A stretch of DNA of 35,200 bases from Terriglobia bacterium. GTDB taxonomy: Bacteria > Acidobacteriota > Terriglobia > Terriglobales > Acidobacteriaceae. The notes beneath the pieces were generated by a model, which saw only the letters and a list, made by a program, of their open reading frames with translations, made no database searches and had not been told where the DNA came from. This document shows positions 19,137 through 27,587 of this stretch, piece by piece. The first letter of the stretch is position 1. Every line of letters begins with the position of its first letter. Location: the NCBI GenBank assembly GCA_020073015.1, contig JAIQFZ010000033.1, forward strand, positions 1-35,200, written 5' to 3'. Position numbers and translations under genes: made by a program.

Positions 19137-19719
19137 ATGAGGTTCGTTGATCGTTTCAGCTTGGCTTTCGCGTTTGGAATGTTCACGATCGCAACATTGG
19201 CTCACGCCGGCACGGCTACCGCTGATGTTGTTGTGATGGACGCGAAGATCTATACCGCGGACCTGCACCGCCACACCGCTCAAGCCCTCGCAGTTGGGGA
19301 CGGCAAGATTATTTATGTGGGAACCAACGCAGCCGCCAAGAAATTTATTGGCCCACACACCAAGATCGAGCAACTTGGCGGCAAACTCGTCCTCCCTGGC
19401 CTCATTGATGCACACATCCATTCCATGGGAATCGTTAGACTCGATACCTGCGACCTCAACAGTCAGCCTAAGACCTTGGCTGAGATTACGGAGTTTGTGC
19501 GCGCCTGCATCGAGCGTTATCAGGTCAAGAACGGCGAGTGGCTCACCGTTCAGCAGTGGGACTTCTCCACCGGCAACCAGCCAGATGCTGAGCGCCAGAC
19601 CAGTACGTGCCGCCCTCGATCTCGCCTCCACAACCATTCCCATTCAGCTCTTCGGCAATGACGGCCACCATGTCTCACTTAAGTCCCTTTTCCCCCGGTC
19701 CCAGTCCCGCCCGGCGTAG
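19137..19719 (+). pseudogene. Truncated, frameshifted amidohydrolase
   Basis: It starts with a good ribosome site (AAGGGGAG, 6-7 nt upstream) and a signal peptide (to about residue 24, AHA). The N-terminal third of an Amidohydro_3 protein follows: ADVVVMDAKIYTAD, GKIIYVGTN, VLPGLIDAHIHSMG with HxH, and GEWLTVQQWDFSTGNQPDA. Near 19600 the family sequence jumps to another frame (VRAALDLASTTIPIQLFGNDGHH) and stops matching at about 19690. About two thirds of a normal ~550-residue protein is missing, so the gene is dead. Its break point lies a short distance before a decayed transposase, which suggests that a transposition or deletion event removed the rest. Confidence 0.75.
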
Positions 19720-19889
19720 ATTGCTGAGGTTTCCATCCAGGGGGACCTTCGCAGTGACCGTTCGCACCGCCAGTGTATGGGAAGAGCTTTGACAACCCCC
19801 AATCGGTCCAGAGTTTGGCGCGCCGCGCGCCAAGATCTTCTGAACTGGAATCTGGATGTCATCGGCTTCCGAGCCGAACTGTTCAGCTG

Positions 19890-20215
19890 CAGTCGAGCCG
19901 CCTGGAGCGGCGGTCGGACACGGCTCGAGTGCGCCGCCCTTGGACGGCGTTGCTGGAAGACAAAGCGGAAGCGCAGCCGGCGGTGGATGGCAACCGCGGC
20001 GGATTCATGGCGATCGCGGGAAACAGTTATTGCGGCGGCGGGGAGAGTTGCTGGAACGCAGTTTTGCGCGCCGATGAGACCGGAGGGATGCGGCGCGTGC
20101 ACCTGCGAGGACGGGAGAATGTTCTCAAACGGGTGCTGATTCACGTGGGCGCATTCGATCTGTCGCTGGTGATGCGGCAGTTGCTAGGCAAAGGCAACCG
20201 CGCGGTCTGCAGGCC
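19890..20215 (+). pseudogene. Decayed DDE transposase C-terminal remnant
   Basis: Pieces of a transposase C-terminus appear in successive frames: RRIHGDRGKQLLRRRGELLERSFA, then ETGGMRRVHLRGRENVLKR with LIHVGAFDLSLVMRQLLGKG, then PRGLQ. At least three frameshifts separate them (near 19990, 20070 and 20190). The RGER-then-ETGGMRR-HLRG-N-LKR pattern is what I know from IS1182/IS5-type transposases, but the exact family is uncertain. No terminal inverted repeats were recognised. The N-terminal part is absent. Confidence 0.6.
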
Positions 20216-20324
20216 TCTCGGCGGAGAGTTTGCTGATGGGGTTGCGTCTGGATCGCGGTTCCCGTCGGCACAGAACCGGAAAGCGCATTGGGCCCGATCC
20301 CCATGCCGTGTGCATCGAATTTTT

Positions 20325-20408
20325 TCATTGCCCTCGCGGCAGAATGAGCAAACCACTTTCACCACGGGCTGCAAGCGGATTGCCATTCTTGTCGCGCAGA
20401 ATCTCCAT
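20325..20408 (-). CDS. Very small ORF with DKNGN motif
   Basis: A 27-residue ORF begins MEILRDKNGNPLAARGESG. AGAGGAG lies 7-8 nt before ATG 20408, which is a strong ribosome site. The RDKNGN turn resembles the repeated units of small bacterial beta-hairpin repeat proteins (consensus like RDKNGNKLG), so this may be a truncated member of such a family. It lies 63 nt downstream of the unknown gene at 20472 on the same strand. It may not be a functional gene. Confidence 0.35.
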   Translation of the reverse strand: MEILRDKNGNPLAARGESGLLILPRGQ

Positions 20409-20471
20409 GTCTAGTCTCCTCTGGGTTTAGTAGGTTAGGTGAAATGCAAACGGCTGCGAGCGATGAGGCAT

Positions 20472-21044
20472 TCAAGCCCGACGCTCGACCAACTGGATCG
20501 CGCACCCACTCCGGGGCTCGATCAAGGCAGCTGGTGCAATCGGGCTCGCGCGAAAGCCAGCACGAGAGAGCACCATCCGCGTTCGAATCACGCTTGGGAC
20601 CACGAAGACCGTGCCAGCGACTCGGTGGGGTATCCGACGTTCGTACAGCACCTTCCGTACTTGTCTCACGCATTCATCGTGGCCGGTGAGTTCGCTCAGT
20701 CGCGGCGATCTCCGATAGAGAATGTCAACATCGTCCCGCCTGTCAAACAGCCGGCGCTCGACTGTCTCCGAGGATTTTGGCATGTCGCTGACGTGCAGGA
20801 ATTCGCTGCTCTCGGTAAGAGCCTTCGTCAACTGCTCCAGGGTGACGCGGCGCCAGGATGAACCCTGCTCTCGCATCTTGAGCTCGAAACCGGCGTGCAG
20901 GGAGAACGATCCGATTTCAGGGTCCGTGATGACGATTTGGAAATCGTCCGAGTCGGGAACGTAGCGAAAGTGAACCGATTGCACTGGTAGGCCGTTCACC
21001 ATCAACTCAAACGGCAAGTCGTCAATCTTAAGAGGCTCGGGCAT
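20472..21044 (-). CDS. Hypothetical protein
   Basis: The protein has 190 residues. The start ATG 21044 is preceded by a perfect AGGAGG 9 nt upstream, so translation is likely. I do not recognise the family. The N-terminal ~60 residues look like alternating beta strands (PFELMVNGLPVQSVHFRYVP, DFQIVITDPEIGSFSLHAGF). The rest is charged, with RRLFDRRDDVDILYRRSPRL. No signal peptide, membrane segment or cysteine cluster is seen. The C-terminal third is arginine- and alanine-rich and could be over-read if a frameshift lies upstream, given the decay to its left. Confidence 0.55.
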   Translation of the reverse strand: MPEPLKIDDLPFELMVNGLPVQSVHFRYVPDSDDFQIVITDPEIGSFSLHAGFELKMREQGSSWRRVTLEQLTKALTESSEFLHVSDMPKSSETVERRLFDRRDDVDILYRRSPRLSELTGHDECVRQVRKVLYERRIPHRVAGTVFVVPSVIRTRMVLSRAGFRASPIAPAALIEPRSGCAIQLVERRA

Positions 21045-21655
21045 TCGTTTGTCTCCTCCTGGTACCGCCTAATCCTCACGTCTCTCACGGACGCTACTTG
21101 AGCTGGGGACGGGCTCGGTGGCCCTCTAATATACCCGCGCGGAGGCAAAAATCGCTAGGAATTCAGGGAAGAATTCCGGCTCGGTAACCACCGGGCAGGT
21201 TACTAATGCGCCCCCTACAAGCCCCTTGCGGGTGCCTGCCGCCCTCGTACCAACATAGGGTAGTGATTCCCAGGTAAAGAAACCCAGCGAACCGGTATCG
21301 CCTACCGAACAGAACCGGCGCCGAAGGTCCAATCACTCAGCTGGACATCGACCTGCGCTTGTTGTGCACCCTGCCGTGCCACGGGCTCGGCTTGCCCTTC
21401 GTATTCCAGCAGCCCACCGACGAACCTCAGCGTGACGATGTACTCCAAGGCGGGATGAATTTCGTAGGAGGGCTCTTGCTCGCCGAGAGGCAACTCCGAG
21501 CAGGCTGAGTTTTTTCCGTGACAGAGTGTGACAGTCAGGCCACAACGCGATTCGTATCGGCGACTACAACATGCAGCAGGCTACCGATTTTGAAGTTTTC
21601 GCACGCGCCGCAGAGCTCGGATCACCGCGGTAAGATCTCGGTCATGGAGGTATCG
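21045..21655. other. 611-nt stretch without a supportable gene
   Basis: No complete gene is seen. A minus-strand fragment at 21302-21493 has codon use that looks coding (EIHPALEYIVTLRFVGG, VQLSDWTFGAG) and stays open further upstream, but it has no good start and I do not recognise it; it may be a gene remnant. A small inverted repeat, GTAACC...GGTTAC, lies at 21184-21203, and two GAATTC-containing segments lie just before it. Nothing else is evident. Confidence 0.4.
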
Positions 21656-22063
21656 CTAGACAGCCCAGTTCTGGATCTTCAGACCCCGCACCCGCCGGAA
21701 TTCGCTCTCATTGTTTGTGACCAGTGTCAACCCGGTAACCACGGCATGCGCAGCGATCCAGAGATCGTTGTTGCCGATCATCTGGCGTTTTGATTCCAAC
21801 TCCGCTCGAATCGATCCGTACGCTTCGGCCGCCGTTTCAGGCAACGAGAGCGCGGGCAGCCAATGCACCAGCTCACGCAGCCTCTCGAGCGCCGCAACCC
21901 GTTGCGCACTCTTGGCTGCTCCATAGAGCAGCTCGCCGTAGGTAATGACCGAGAGCGCGGCTTCCCCAGGTCTGAGCTTGCGGAAGCGCCGCAAAACCTC
22001 CTCAGGCCTCTTTTGCCGGATGTAAATACAGATGTTCGTGTCCAGCAGGTAGCGCGGCTCCAT
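21656..22063 (-). CDS. vapC: VapC-type PIN-domain toxin (module 1)
   Basis: The protein has 135 residues, typical for VapC. PIN-domain acidic residues are Asp8 (YLLDTNICIY), Glu44 (SVITYGELLYG) and Asp100 (GNNDLWIAAHA), with TNNESEF near the end. This layout matches the VapC branch that cleaves initiator tRNA(fMet). Toxins of this type are Mg-dependent RNases blocked by the cognate VapB. Its ATG overlaps the vapB stop by 1 nt (TAATG), showing translational coupling. This module lies apart from the repeat-linked array further right. Confidence 0.9.
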   Translation of the reverse strand: MEPRYLLDTNICIYIRQKRPEEVLRRFRKLRPGEAALSVITYGELLYGAAKSAQRVAALERLRELVHWLPALSLPETAAEAYGSIRAELESKRQMIGNNDLWIAAHAVVTGLTLVTNNESEFRRVRGLKIQNWAV

Positions 22064-22293
22064 TACAGTCTCTTTCGTTTCTGCGGTTGATCCTTCTCGC
22101 GCGCAACCACGGCGAGATCCTCGGGTAACCCCGCCAGCAGATCGAACGCCCGCACCATGTCTCCATCCTTCTCCCGCAGGACGATCTCATCTCCCCGCCG
22201 AAAGATCTCCACTTCCTTGCTCTTCAGTCGAAATTGCTTTGGCAGCCGGACTGCCTGACTGTTCCCCGAACGAAAAACCCGCGCCGTGCCCAT
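22063..22293 (-). CDS. vapB: VapB antitoxin, AbrB/MazE-type swapped-hairpin fold (module 1)
   Basis: The protein has 76 residues. The N-terminus MGTARVFRSGNSQAVRLPKQFRL is the classic AbrB-type DNA-binding hairpin of VapB partners, followed by EVEIFRRGDEIVLRE. The lysine- and arginine-rich tail (KDQPQKRKRL) should wrap the toxin. GGGAGG lies 8 nt before ATG 22293; the longer open frame is not supported. The gene overlaps vapC by 1 nt, and a palindromic operator lies just upstream. Confidence 0.88.
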   Translation of the reverse strand: MGTARVFRSGNSQAVRLPKQFRLKSKEVEIFRRGDEIVLREKDGDMVRAFDLLAGLPEDLAVVAREKDQPQKRKRL

Positions 22294-22311
22294 GCACCCA
22301 CCTCCCAACAA

Positions 22312-22337
22312 ACGTATATACGTCGAGTACACACGTA
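22312..22337 (-). promoter_or_regulatory. Probable VapB operator
   Basis: A perfect 12-nt palindrome, ACGTATATACGT (22312-22323), is followed 4 nt later by TACACACGTA (22328-22337). They lie 19-44 nt before the vapB start. Paired palindromes in this position are usual for VapBC autoregulation. The TATATACG part could also serve as the -10 region. Confidence 0.5.
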
Positions 22338-22547
22338 GTTCTTGGGGTCCGCAACGACATGTTCGCGGGCGGAAGTGCCAGCGACCCTCTCGTCGGTATT
22401 CTGGAGGACCCCGGCCTCTCTCCTGCTGATGATGATGATAACGTCCGCCGACGCGAGCCAAACGACCTGCCAATTTGACTGCATCTCGTGGCGGTACTTC
22501 CCGCCCCGGGCCAGAATGCCCGAAATAGCGAGTGGTGTTTTGTCGCA

Positions 22548-23147
22548 CTACTTCTTCGGACGCGACTCTGGAGGAATCAGACCTGCCACACGGTAGTAAA
22601 CTGTGAGCTGACCGTAAACCTCTCCCGAATGCTCGACGAGACTACACGCCAAGTCGCTGAGTCGTATCTGCGCCCGGCCGGCTTGTTCCGGCACATCCTG
22701 AGCAAATGGATCGACGACCACACCAGAGATGCCTTTGTCCCCTTTGCTTTTGATTGCCGCCGCCCCGTCGGCAAATGATTTCTTGACGTACGCTACCAAA
22801 TCGGCCTTGCTCTTAAACAGGTCACGCTTCGGATCTTCCTCCGAGGGGGGCTTCTGGCCGAGCGCCACATTGGTGAAGAAGTAATTGGCCGCGGCAGCAT
22901 GGAGGAGCCGCTCGGCGAAGGTGCGGGCTGAGGGCGCGGGCTTGAAGTCGTACTTATCCTCAGGGAAATCTTCGGCCATCGCGATCAGCTTTCGTCCGAT
23001 CTCGTTCCAATTTACGAGCAGGGCTTCCGCGGCGCCCGGCGCGGGCTTGAGTGCCGCGCCTTTTTTCGGCGTGTCCTGCGCGTGTGCCGGTGTGACTAAA
23101 ACACTTGCAGCAAACATCACTGCGGCAAGAAAATAGTGTTTACTCAT
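22548..23147 (-). CDS. Secreted DinB-superfamily protein
   Basis: The protein has 199 residues with a signal peptide (MSKHYFLAAVMFAASVLVTPAHAQ). The mature part has the four-helix DinB pattern: WNEIGRKLIAMAEDFPEDKYDFKP at the start, then FAERLLHAAAANYFF with a His, and finally LVEHSGEVYGQLTVYYRV with a second His. DinB-like proteins use such histidines to hold a metal and often act in thiol-dependent transfers, but many have no known role. ATG 23147 is preferred to the ATGs at 23165-23168 because GGAGG lies 9 nt upstream. A single-gene unit. Confidence 0.8.
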   Translation of the reverse strand: MSKHYFLAAVMFAASVLVTPAHAQDTPKKGAALKPAPGAAEALLVNWNEIGRKLIAMAEDFPEDKYDFKPAPSARTFAERLLHAAAANYFFTNVALGQKPPSEEDPKRDLFKSKADLVAYVKKSFADGAAAIKSKGDKGISGVVVDPFAQDVPEQAGRAQIRLSDLACSLVEHSGEVYGQLTVYYRVAGLIPPESRPKK

Positions 23148-23250
23148 TCGCGTATTCCTCCGCATCATTTTGCGATTGCACGTATTGCAGCAATGGGCCC
23201 AACAGAAAAACGACCGTCTCGAGCGACATGGATGTCAGATGAAGCCAAAC

Positions 23251-25905
23251 TTATTTTTGCGTCAACTGGTCAGCGGACCAGCCGACCACTACCCTGATTT
23301 CAGTTGGGTTCGCTTGCTCGGAGCGAGTCATCACAAATGTCTGACCGTCCGCAGTGACATCGTACCCGCCGACTGTGCCACCCCGGTCGAACTTGCGATC
23401 GAACAATTCGGCTGGCTTGGCAGCACTAAACGCCGGCTGAATCTGTACTGCAGCACTCATCATCTTGGTTCCGTTGCGGTAAACGATCTCTCGACCCGTT
23501 CGCACCCAGCGCGGCTGCTCGCCACCGTCGGTGGAGATCTGCCAGCGGCCTCCGGGGCCAGGAACAGGCTCCACGTAGATCTCCGAGCGGCCGGATTCGT
23601 TCGAGGCGTAGGCCATGTAGCGGCCATCCGGGGAAAGAGTGCCTTGTCGCTCTGCCGCTGAGGTTTGCTTGAAGGCATGCATCTCGGGTTGATTCCCGAG
23701 GCTAAGAAGCCATAAGTCGGCGCTGGTCGCCGGGTCATTCACCATCACGGCGGCGTAGCTGCCTGCCACCGAGGTGATGTGGCTGTTGATCGTAGTCTCG
23801 AAAACCAGCCGCGGCGCGGAACTTCCATCGGCAGCAACACGATAAATGCCGCGCTTTTCCGAGGTACTGACTGCATCAAACAGCAAGTCCTTACCATCCG
23901 GCGCCCAAACCGGGGCGTTGTTGAGCGCACCATTGGCGACGATTCGCATCAGCACCCCACGGTCGCGCTCATAAACCGCGAGGTGTTGGGCGCTCATGTA
24001 CTGGATGGCAAGGGCGATGCGCTTCCCGTCCGGTGAAATCTTCGGATCGATATAGCCCGCGGCCGGGATGTCGAGCTTGTGCTCCACTCCGCTGCGATTC
24101 ACCAAATAAAGATTGCGCGAAAAGTTGCCTGCCTGACCCGGCGCATACGCCCATACGCCGTTCGAAGACGCACTCGCCTGCCCTACGAAATTGACTTCGG
24201 CCACTCCCGATGCCACTTGAACCGGCTTCCCCAGGACCGCGAGCTTGTGCGCGTCAAAAGGGACCGCCCACAGCGCGCCCGCCGAGTAGTAAACGATTTG
24301 GTCCGCCGTAAAGGACGGGCCCTGAGCGTTATTCAGCAGGACGCGCACTTCGCCCGAAGCTAGATTCACCGCCATTACACGTCTGGTAGTGCCAAAATAA
24401 TCGGTAAAACTAATCCATTCGCCGCCCGCAAGCCACGCCGGCCCTTCCGCGTAGAGGCGTTCTTTGGAGACCATGGGCACCTTCTGCAGCCCACCGCCCG
24501 CGGCCGGCACCGTTGCCAGACCGTAGCTCGGCACCGCAACAACAATGATGTCCTGCGGCGTCCAAGTTCCCCCGAAGAATGTGGGCAGTTCACAGATCAA
24601 TGCCGAGTTGCCTCCGTCCGACGGAGCCTTCTTGAGTTTTCCCTGACTAAAGAAGGCGATCCAGTCACCGTTTGGAGAGAAGAATGGAAACGTCGCTCCT
24701 TCGGAATCCGGTATTTGCGTGGAATCAAACTGATCGAGCCGGCGGACATAGAGGTGGAGTACGCCACTCTCCGCCGCCACGTACGCCAGGTGTTTGCCCT
24801 CGGGCGAGAGCACCACTGCCTGCGTGGTATCCACTGCCAAATCCTGTCGTGGAGGCAGAACGATGCTGAACCGGGCGGTTCCGAACGTGCCGCCTGCCGG
24901 CCGGCTACTCATGGCCTTGAAGAGAAGAAGCCCTGTCACGATTACGGCGACTGCAGCCAATCCGATGATCACACCCATGTGGCGCCTGGATCGCAAGTCT
25001 GTTGGAGGCGACGGGGATGCCGCACCGCCCGATTGCAACAACCAACTCAGTTGCAGTTTCACGTCGTGAGCGGTTTGAAAGCGCTCGTCGGGATCTTTCG
25101 CCAGACAAGTGCGAACTACATAATCCAAAGAAGAGGGCGAGGCGGGCTGAACCGAAGTTAAGGGAAGTGGCTCCTGATGAAGAATTGCCGAAACCACTGA
25201 GAGGTGCGACTTCCCCGCGAATGCGCGATGCCCGGTCGCCATCTCGTATAAGACCGCGCCCAGGGCAAATATGTCACTACGGGCATCGGCTTCCTTTCCC
25301 TCGATTTGCTCTGGAGACATGTACTGAATCGTGCCGACGACCATCCCGACGGTGCTGATCGGTGTCGCGGGACTTTGCAGCGTGGCCGTCGCCGCCCCGG
25401 ACGATGAGGAGGTAATTGCCGCGCCCACGGTCGAGGGCTTGGCCAATCCAAAGTCCATCAGCTTGGCGCCGCTCTTGGTCAGCATGATGTTCGCAGGCTT
25501 GAGATCGCGATGAATGATGCCCAGCCGGTGGGCTTTGGCTAGAGCGTCCGCAATCTGAACGCCGATCTTCAGGAGATCCTGGAGGGGTAGCGGGCCCTTC
25601 TGCAGACGGCTGGCCAGGGTTTCGCCTTCCAGCAGCTCCATAACCAGGAACTCCACACCTGCCTGCGAGCCAACGTCATACAAATGGCAGATATGCGGAT
25701 GCGTGACCGAGGAAAGGGTTCTTGCCTCGCGCTCGAACCGGCTCTTCACCTCTGAATTGCACGACAGATGGGAAGGCAGGATCTTGATGGCCACGCTGCG
25801 ATCCAACCGCGTGTCGCGAGCGCGATAGACTTCCCCCATGCCGCCGGCACCGAGGCCCGCGACGATCTCGTACGCCCCGAGCCTGGTTCCCGCGGAAAGG
25901 TCCAT
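23251..25905 (-). CDS. Ser/Thr protein kinase fused to a WD40-like (PD40) beta-propeller
   Basis: The protein has 884 residues. The kinase domain (~13-270) has a glycine loop (GLGAGGMGEV, 18-27), the catalytic Lys41 (VAIKIL), HRDLKPAN (132-139, Asp134) and DFG (151-153), with APE replaced by SPE (MSPEQ, ~196-200). A single transmembrane helix lies at ~311-331 (VIIGLAAVAVIVTGLLLF). The outer ~550 residues are PD40/TolB-like propeller repeats (SPEGKHLAYVA, SPNGDWIAFF, SPDGKRIALA, SPDGRYMAYASNESG). This kinase-TM-propeller layout is common in Acidobacteria and suggests an external ligand controlling an internal kinase. There is no ribosome site at ATG 25905, but a TATAAT lies 11 nt upstream, so the message may be nearly leaderless. 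Confidence 0.93.
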   Translation of the reverse strand: MDLSAGTRLGAYEIVAGLGAGGMGEVYRARDTRLDRSVAIKILPSHLSCNSEVKSRFEREARTLSSVTHPHICHLYDVGSQAGVEFLVMELLEGETLASRLQKGPLPLQDLLKIGVQIADALAKAHRLGIIHRDLKPANIMLTKSGAKLMDFGLAKPSTVGAAITSSSSGAATATLQSPATPISTVGMVVGTIQYMSPEQIEGKEADARSDIFALGAVLYEMATGHRAFAGKSHLSVVSAILHQEPLPLTSVQPASPSSLDYVVRTCLAKDPDERFQTAHDVKLQLSWLLQSGGAASPSPPTDLRSRRHMGVIIGLAAVAVIVTGLLLFKAMSSRPAGGTFGTARFSIVLPPRQDLAVDTTQAVVLSPEGKHLAYVAAESGVLHLYVRRLDQFDSTQIPDSEGATFPFFSPNGDWIAFFSQGKLKKAPSDGGNSALICELPTFFGGTWTPQDIIVVAVPSYGLATVPAAGGGLQKVPMVSKERLYAEGPAWLAGGEWISFTDYFGTTRRVMAVNLASGEVRVLLNNAQGPSFTADQIVYYSAGALWAVPFDAHKLAVLGKPVQVASGVAEVNFVGQASASSNGVWAYAPGQAGNFSRNLYLVNRSGVEHKLDIPAAGYIDPKISPDGKRIALAIQYMSAQHLAVYERDRGVLMRIVANGALNNAPVWAPDGKDLLFDAVSTSEKRGIYRVAADGSSAPRLVFETTINSHITSVAGSYAAVMVNDPATSADLWLLSLGNQPEMHAFKQTSAAERQGTLSPDGRYMAYASNESGRSEIYVEPVPGPGGRWQISTDGGEQPRWVRTGREIVYRNGTKMMSAAVQIQPAFSAAKPAELFDRKFDRGGTVGGYDVTADGQTFVMTRSEQANPTEIRVVVGWSADQLTQK

Positions 25906-25916
25906 GTCAGGCGCGA

Positions 25917-25922
25917 ATTATA
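25917..25922 (-). promoter_or_regulatory. -10 box for the kinase gene
   Basis: TATAAT on the minus strand ends 11 nt before ATG 25905, so transcription would start only a few nt before the codon. No convincing -35 was found, and there is no ribosome site between. Confidence 0.4.
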
Positions 25923-26031
25923 ACGCAACTGACAAGGCGCGGCGTTGCGGCCTTCGCCATCGTGCTTGACGATCACAGTTTGATTGCCGGTGTTGACGCA
26001 AGTTTTGATGGGGCTTTCTCAAGCCACAGAT

Positions 26032-26454
26032 TCACGAACCATTCCAGGGGTCAACGACATCGAGACCGCAGTCCTCGAAGTCTGCAACGTTGCGCGTCGC
26101 CAGTTTAGCCCCTCGCACTTGGGCAATGGCCGCGATCTGCGCATCCGCGTGGCTGATAGGTTTGCCGAGCGCACGGCGGTGAGCGGCAATCGTAGAGAAA
26201 ACTCGCGCTGCGTCGCTCTCGAACCCAAAGATCCGGCCCGCTAAATCCTCGGCAAACATCGCTTCGGCCGCCGCCAGCAGCCCCTCGCGGCGCTTGCCTT
26301 TGATGAGCAGCTCAATTCCATAAAAGATTTCTGCTTCCGTGATGGACGTCGTAAAGAGTTCTGCTGCGGGTTGTTTCGCAACCCATGCCGTAGCCCGAGA
26401 AGAGGGCTTGGGCCTCATGAGCTCGGACAGCACATTCGTGTCGAGGATGATCAT
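26032..26454 (-). CDS. fitB: FitB/VapC-type PIN-domain toxin (module 2)
   Basis: The protein has 140 residues. Acidic PIN residues are Asp5 (MIILDTNVLSEL), Glu42 (TSITEAEIFYGIE), Asp104 (SHADAQIAAIA) and Asp125 (TRNVADFED). The LSELMRPKP and LATRNVADF phrases are typical of the FitB branch. FitB-like toxins are Mg-dependent RNases that bind DNA through the FitA partner. The ATG overlaps the antitoxin stop by 4 nt (ATGA). Left-most module of the repeat-linked array. Confidence 0.9.
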   Translation of the reverse strand: MIILDTNVLSELMRPKPSSRATAWVAKQPAAELFTTSITEAEIFYGIELLIKGKRREGLLAAAEAMFAEDLAGRIFGFESDAARVFSTIAAHRRALGKPISHADAQIAAIAQVRGAKLATRNVADFEDCGLDVVDPWNGS

Positions 26455-26699
26455 TCGCCAAATCCCGGGGCCTGGCGCATAGCGTCGCGTCGCGGCAACT
26501 CAAGTTCGAGCCCGCCCAACGCTGCAAATCGTCGGTGAATGGTCTCCGCCAGGTTCCCCTTTACCGGTGAGGAGGTTGTTAGAGCTGAGCGTAAAATCTC
26601 CCTGGCCTCCTCCTCCATCGAACGTCCGTGATGGGCAGCCCGGACCCTCAGCCGGGTTTTGGTTTTCTCGTCCAGTTGTCGAATGGTTAATGTCGCCAT
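26451..26699 (-). CDS. fitA: FitA-like ribbon-helix-helix antitoxin (module 2)
   Basis: The protein has 82 residues. MATLTIRQLDEKTKTRLRVRAAHHGRSMEEEAREIL is a typical FitA ribbon-helix-helix domain; the C-terminus (ETIHRRFAALGGLELELPRR) is the toxin-binding tail. ATG 26699 has no ribosome site. A weak TTGCAT (26729-26734) and TAGCAT (26707-26712), 16 nt apart, end 7 nt before the ATG, so a leaderless message is possible. The long open frame upstream runs into repeat A and is not part of the gene. Repeat copy A begins about 40 nt further upstream. Confidence 0.87.
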   Translation of the reverse strand: MATLTIRQLDEKTKTRLRVRAAHHGRSMEEEAREILRSALTTSSPVKGNLAETIHRRFAALGGLELELPRRDAMRQAPGFGE

Positions 26700-26736
26700 G
26701 CTGTCAATGCTATCACTGCTGTCCATGAATGCAAAG

Positions 26737-26981
26737 CATCGATCGAAGAGGGTCAGATTCGGTTGGGCGTCCCTGTGCACCCCGGGGTGCACACACTTGC
26801 CTGTGCAACCAGGTTGCACAAACGTGAGCCTCAGGACCCTGCTGCAGTCAAGAACCAATGCCGGCGATGATGGCTGCATTGGTTGCAGCCAGGGTCGGGC
26901 AAGGGCCGAATACAAATCGAGCATGGCAGGCGCTTGCGCACACACGGATACTAGACGAACATACGGCGAAATATCAAGAGT
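26737..26981 (-). repeat. TA-array element, copy A
   Basis: Intergenic element found six times in 26.7-34.05 kb, always in the same orientation. This copy has a perfect 20-nt palindrome TGTGCACCCCGGGGTGCACA (26774-26793) and TGTGCAACCAGGTTGCACA (26802-26820), then a TGGCTGCA/TGCAGCCA hairpin (26871-26891). It ends with a minus-strand promoter. The first palindrome lies 75 nt before fitA. Strand is given as the direction of the embedded promoter. Confidence 0.85.
26948..26977 (-). promoter_or_regulatory. Promoter in element A
   Basis: On the minus strand TTGATA (26972-26977), an 18-nt spacer and TAGTAT (26948-26953). The spacer holds the TTCGCC-like direct repeat shared by all copies. It would read through the element into fitA with a leader of about 240 nt. 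Confidence 0.5.
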
Positions 26982-27155
26982 TCTCGTGCTCTGCGTTTGC
27001 GAGGCTGACATGGGCACGTGGCTGCAAGTGCTTCCCTTCCCTCACCCCCAGTCTCCCGGTCGGCTTTCATGACCGGCCTCATCCACCGCCGTCCCGACGT
27101 AGAAGTCGGTTCTACCAGGTATGGTGTGAAGATGTAATTTCTGATCGGCGATCGG

Positions 27156-27587
27156 TCAGACGGACACCAACCTGATACCGGCCATCCTAGCGGCTTGCCG
27201 TAGCGTGTGGTCCAGGGTGGCGAGGGGAAGGCCTTTTCGCAGAGCAAGCTCCACGTAAGCCGCATCGTATTCCGTCAGCTGGTGCTGACGCGCGACGGAC
27301 AGGACTTGACTGAACGCGCGATCAGGCTCAATGGTTTCGACGGAGACCGGGAGCTGCACAATACGACCAAGCAATGCCGTCACCTGCGCCACCGAAATCC
27401 GCTTGCGGCGCTCGGCGACCAACAAGGCATTCGCGATCTCGAGTGGCCAAATGCCCGGCGCAACTCCTTCCGCTCCCGCCGAAAGGAGATCCAAGATCCC
27501 TTCGGTAAACGTTGCGGATTCGTCGTCAAAACACCACGCCACGGTCACGGAGGCGTCGAGCACGAACTGCTTAGCGGCGGCCTTCAT
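27156..27587 (-). CDS. vapC: PIN-domain toxin, VapC-like (module 3)
   Basis: The protein has 143 residues. PIN acidic residues are Asp11 (FVLDASVTVAWCF), Glu50 (WPLEIANALLVAERR), Asp108 (TEYDAAYVELALR) and Asp126 (LATLDHTLR). The FVLDASVTVAW start and EYDAAYVELA phrase mark the VapC group common in soil bacteria. It overlaps the Phd-like antitoxin by 17 nt, so the two are translated together. Expected to be an RNase inhibited by its partner. Element A starts about 175 nt downstream of its stop. Confidence 0.9.
   Translation of the reverse strand: MKAAAKQFVLDASVTVAWCFDDESATFTEGILDLLSAGAEGVAPGIWPLEIANALLVAERRKRISVAQVTALLGRIVQLPVSVETIEPDRAFSQVLSVARQHQLTEYDAAYVELALRKGLPLATLDHTLRQAARMAGIRLVSV

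Noticed and set aside
26774-26820. Palindromes as intrinsic terminators
   Set aside because: Stems are strong, but no U-tract follows on either strand in any copy.
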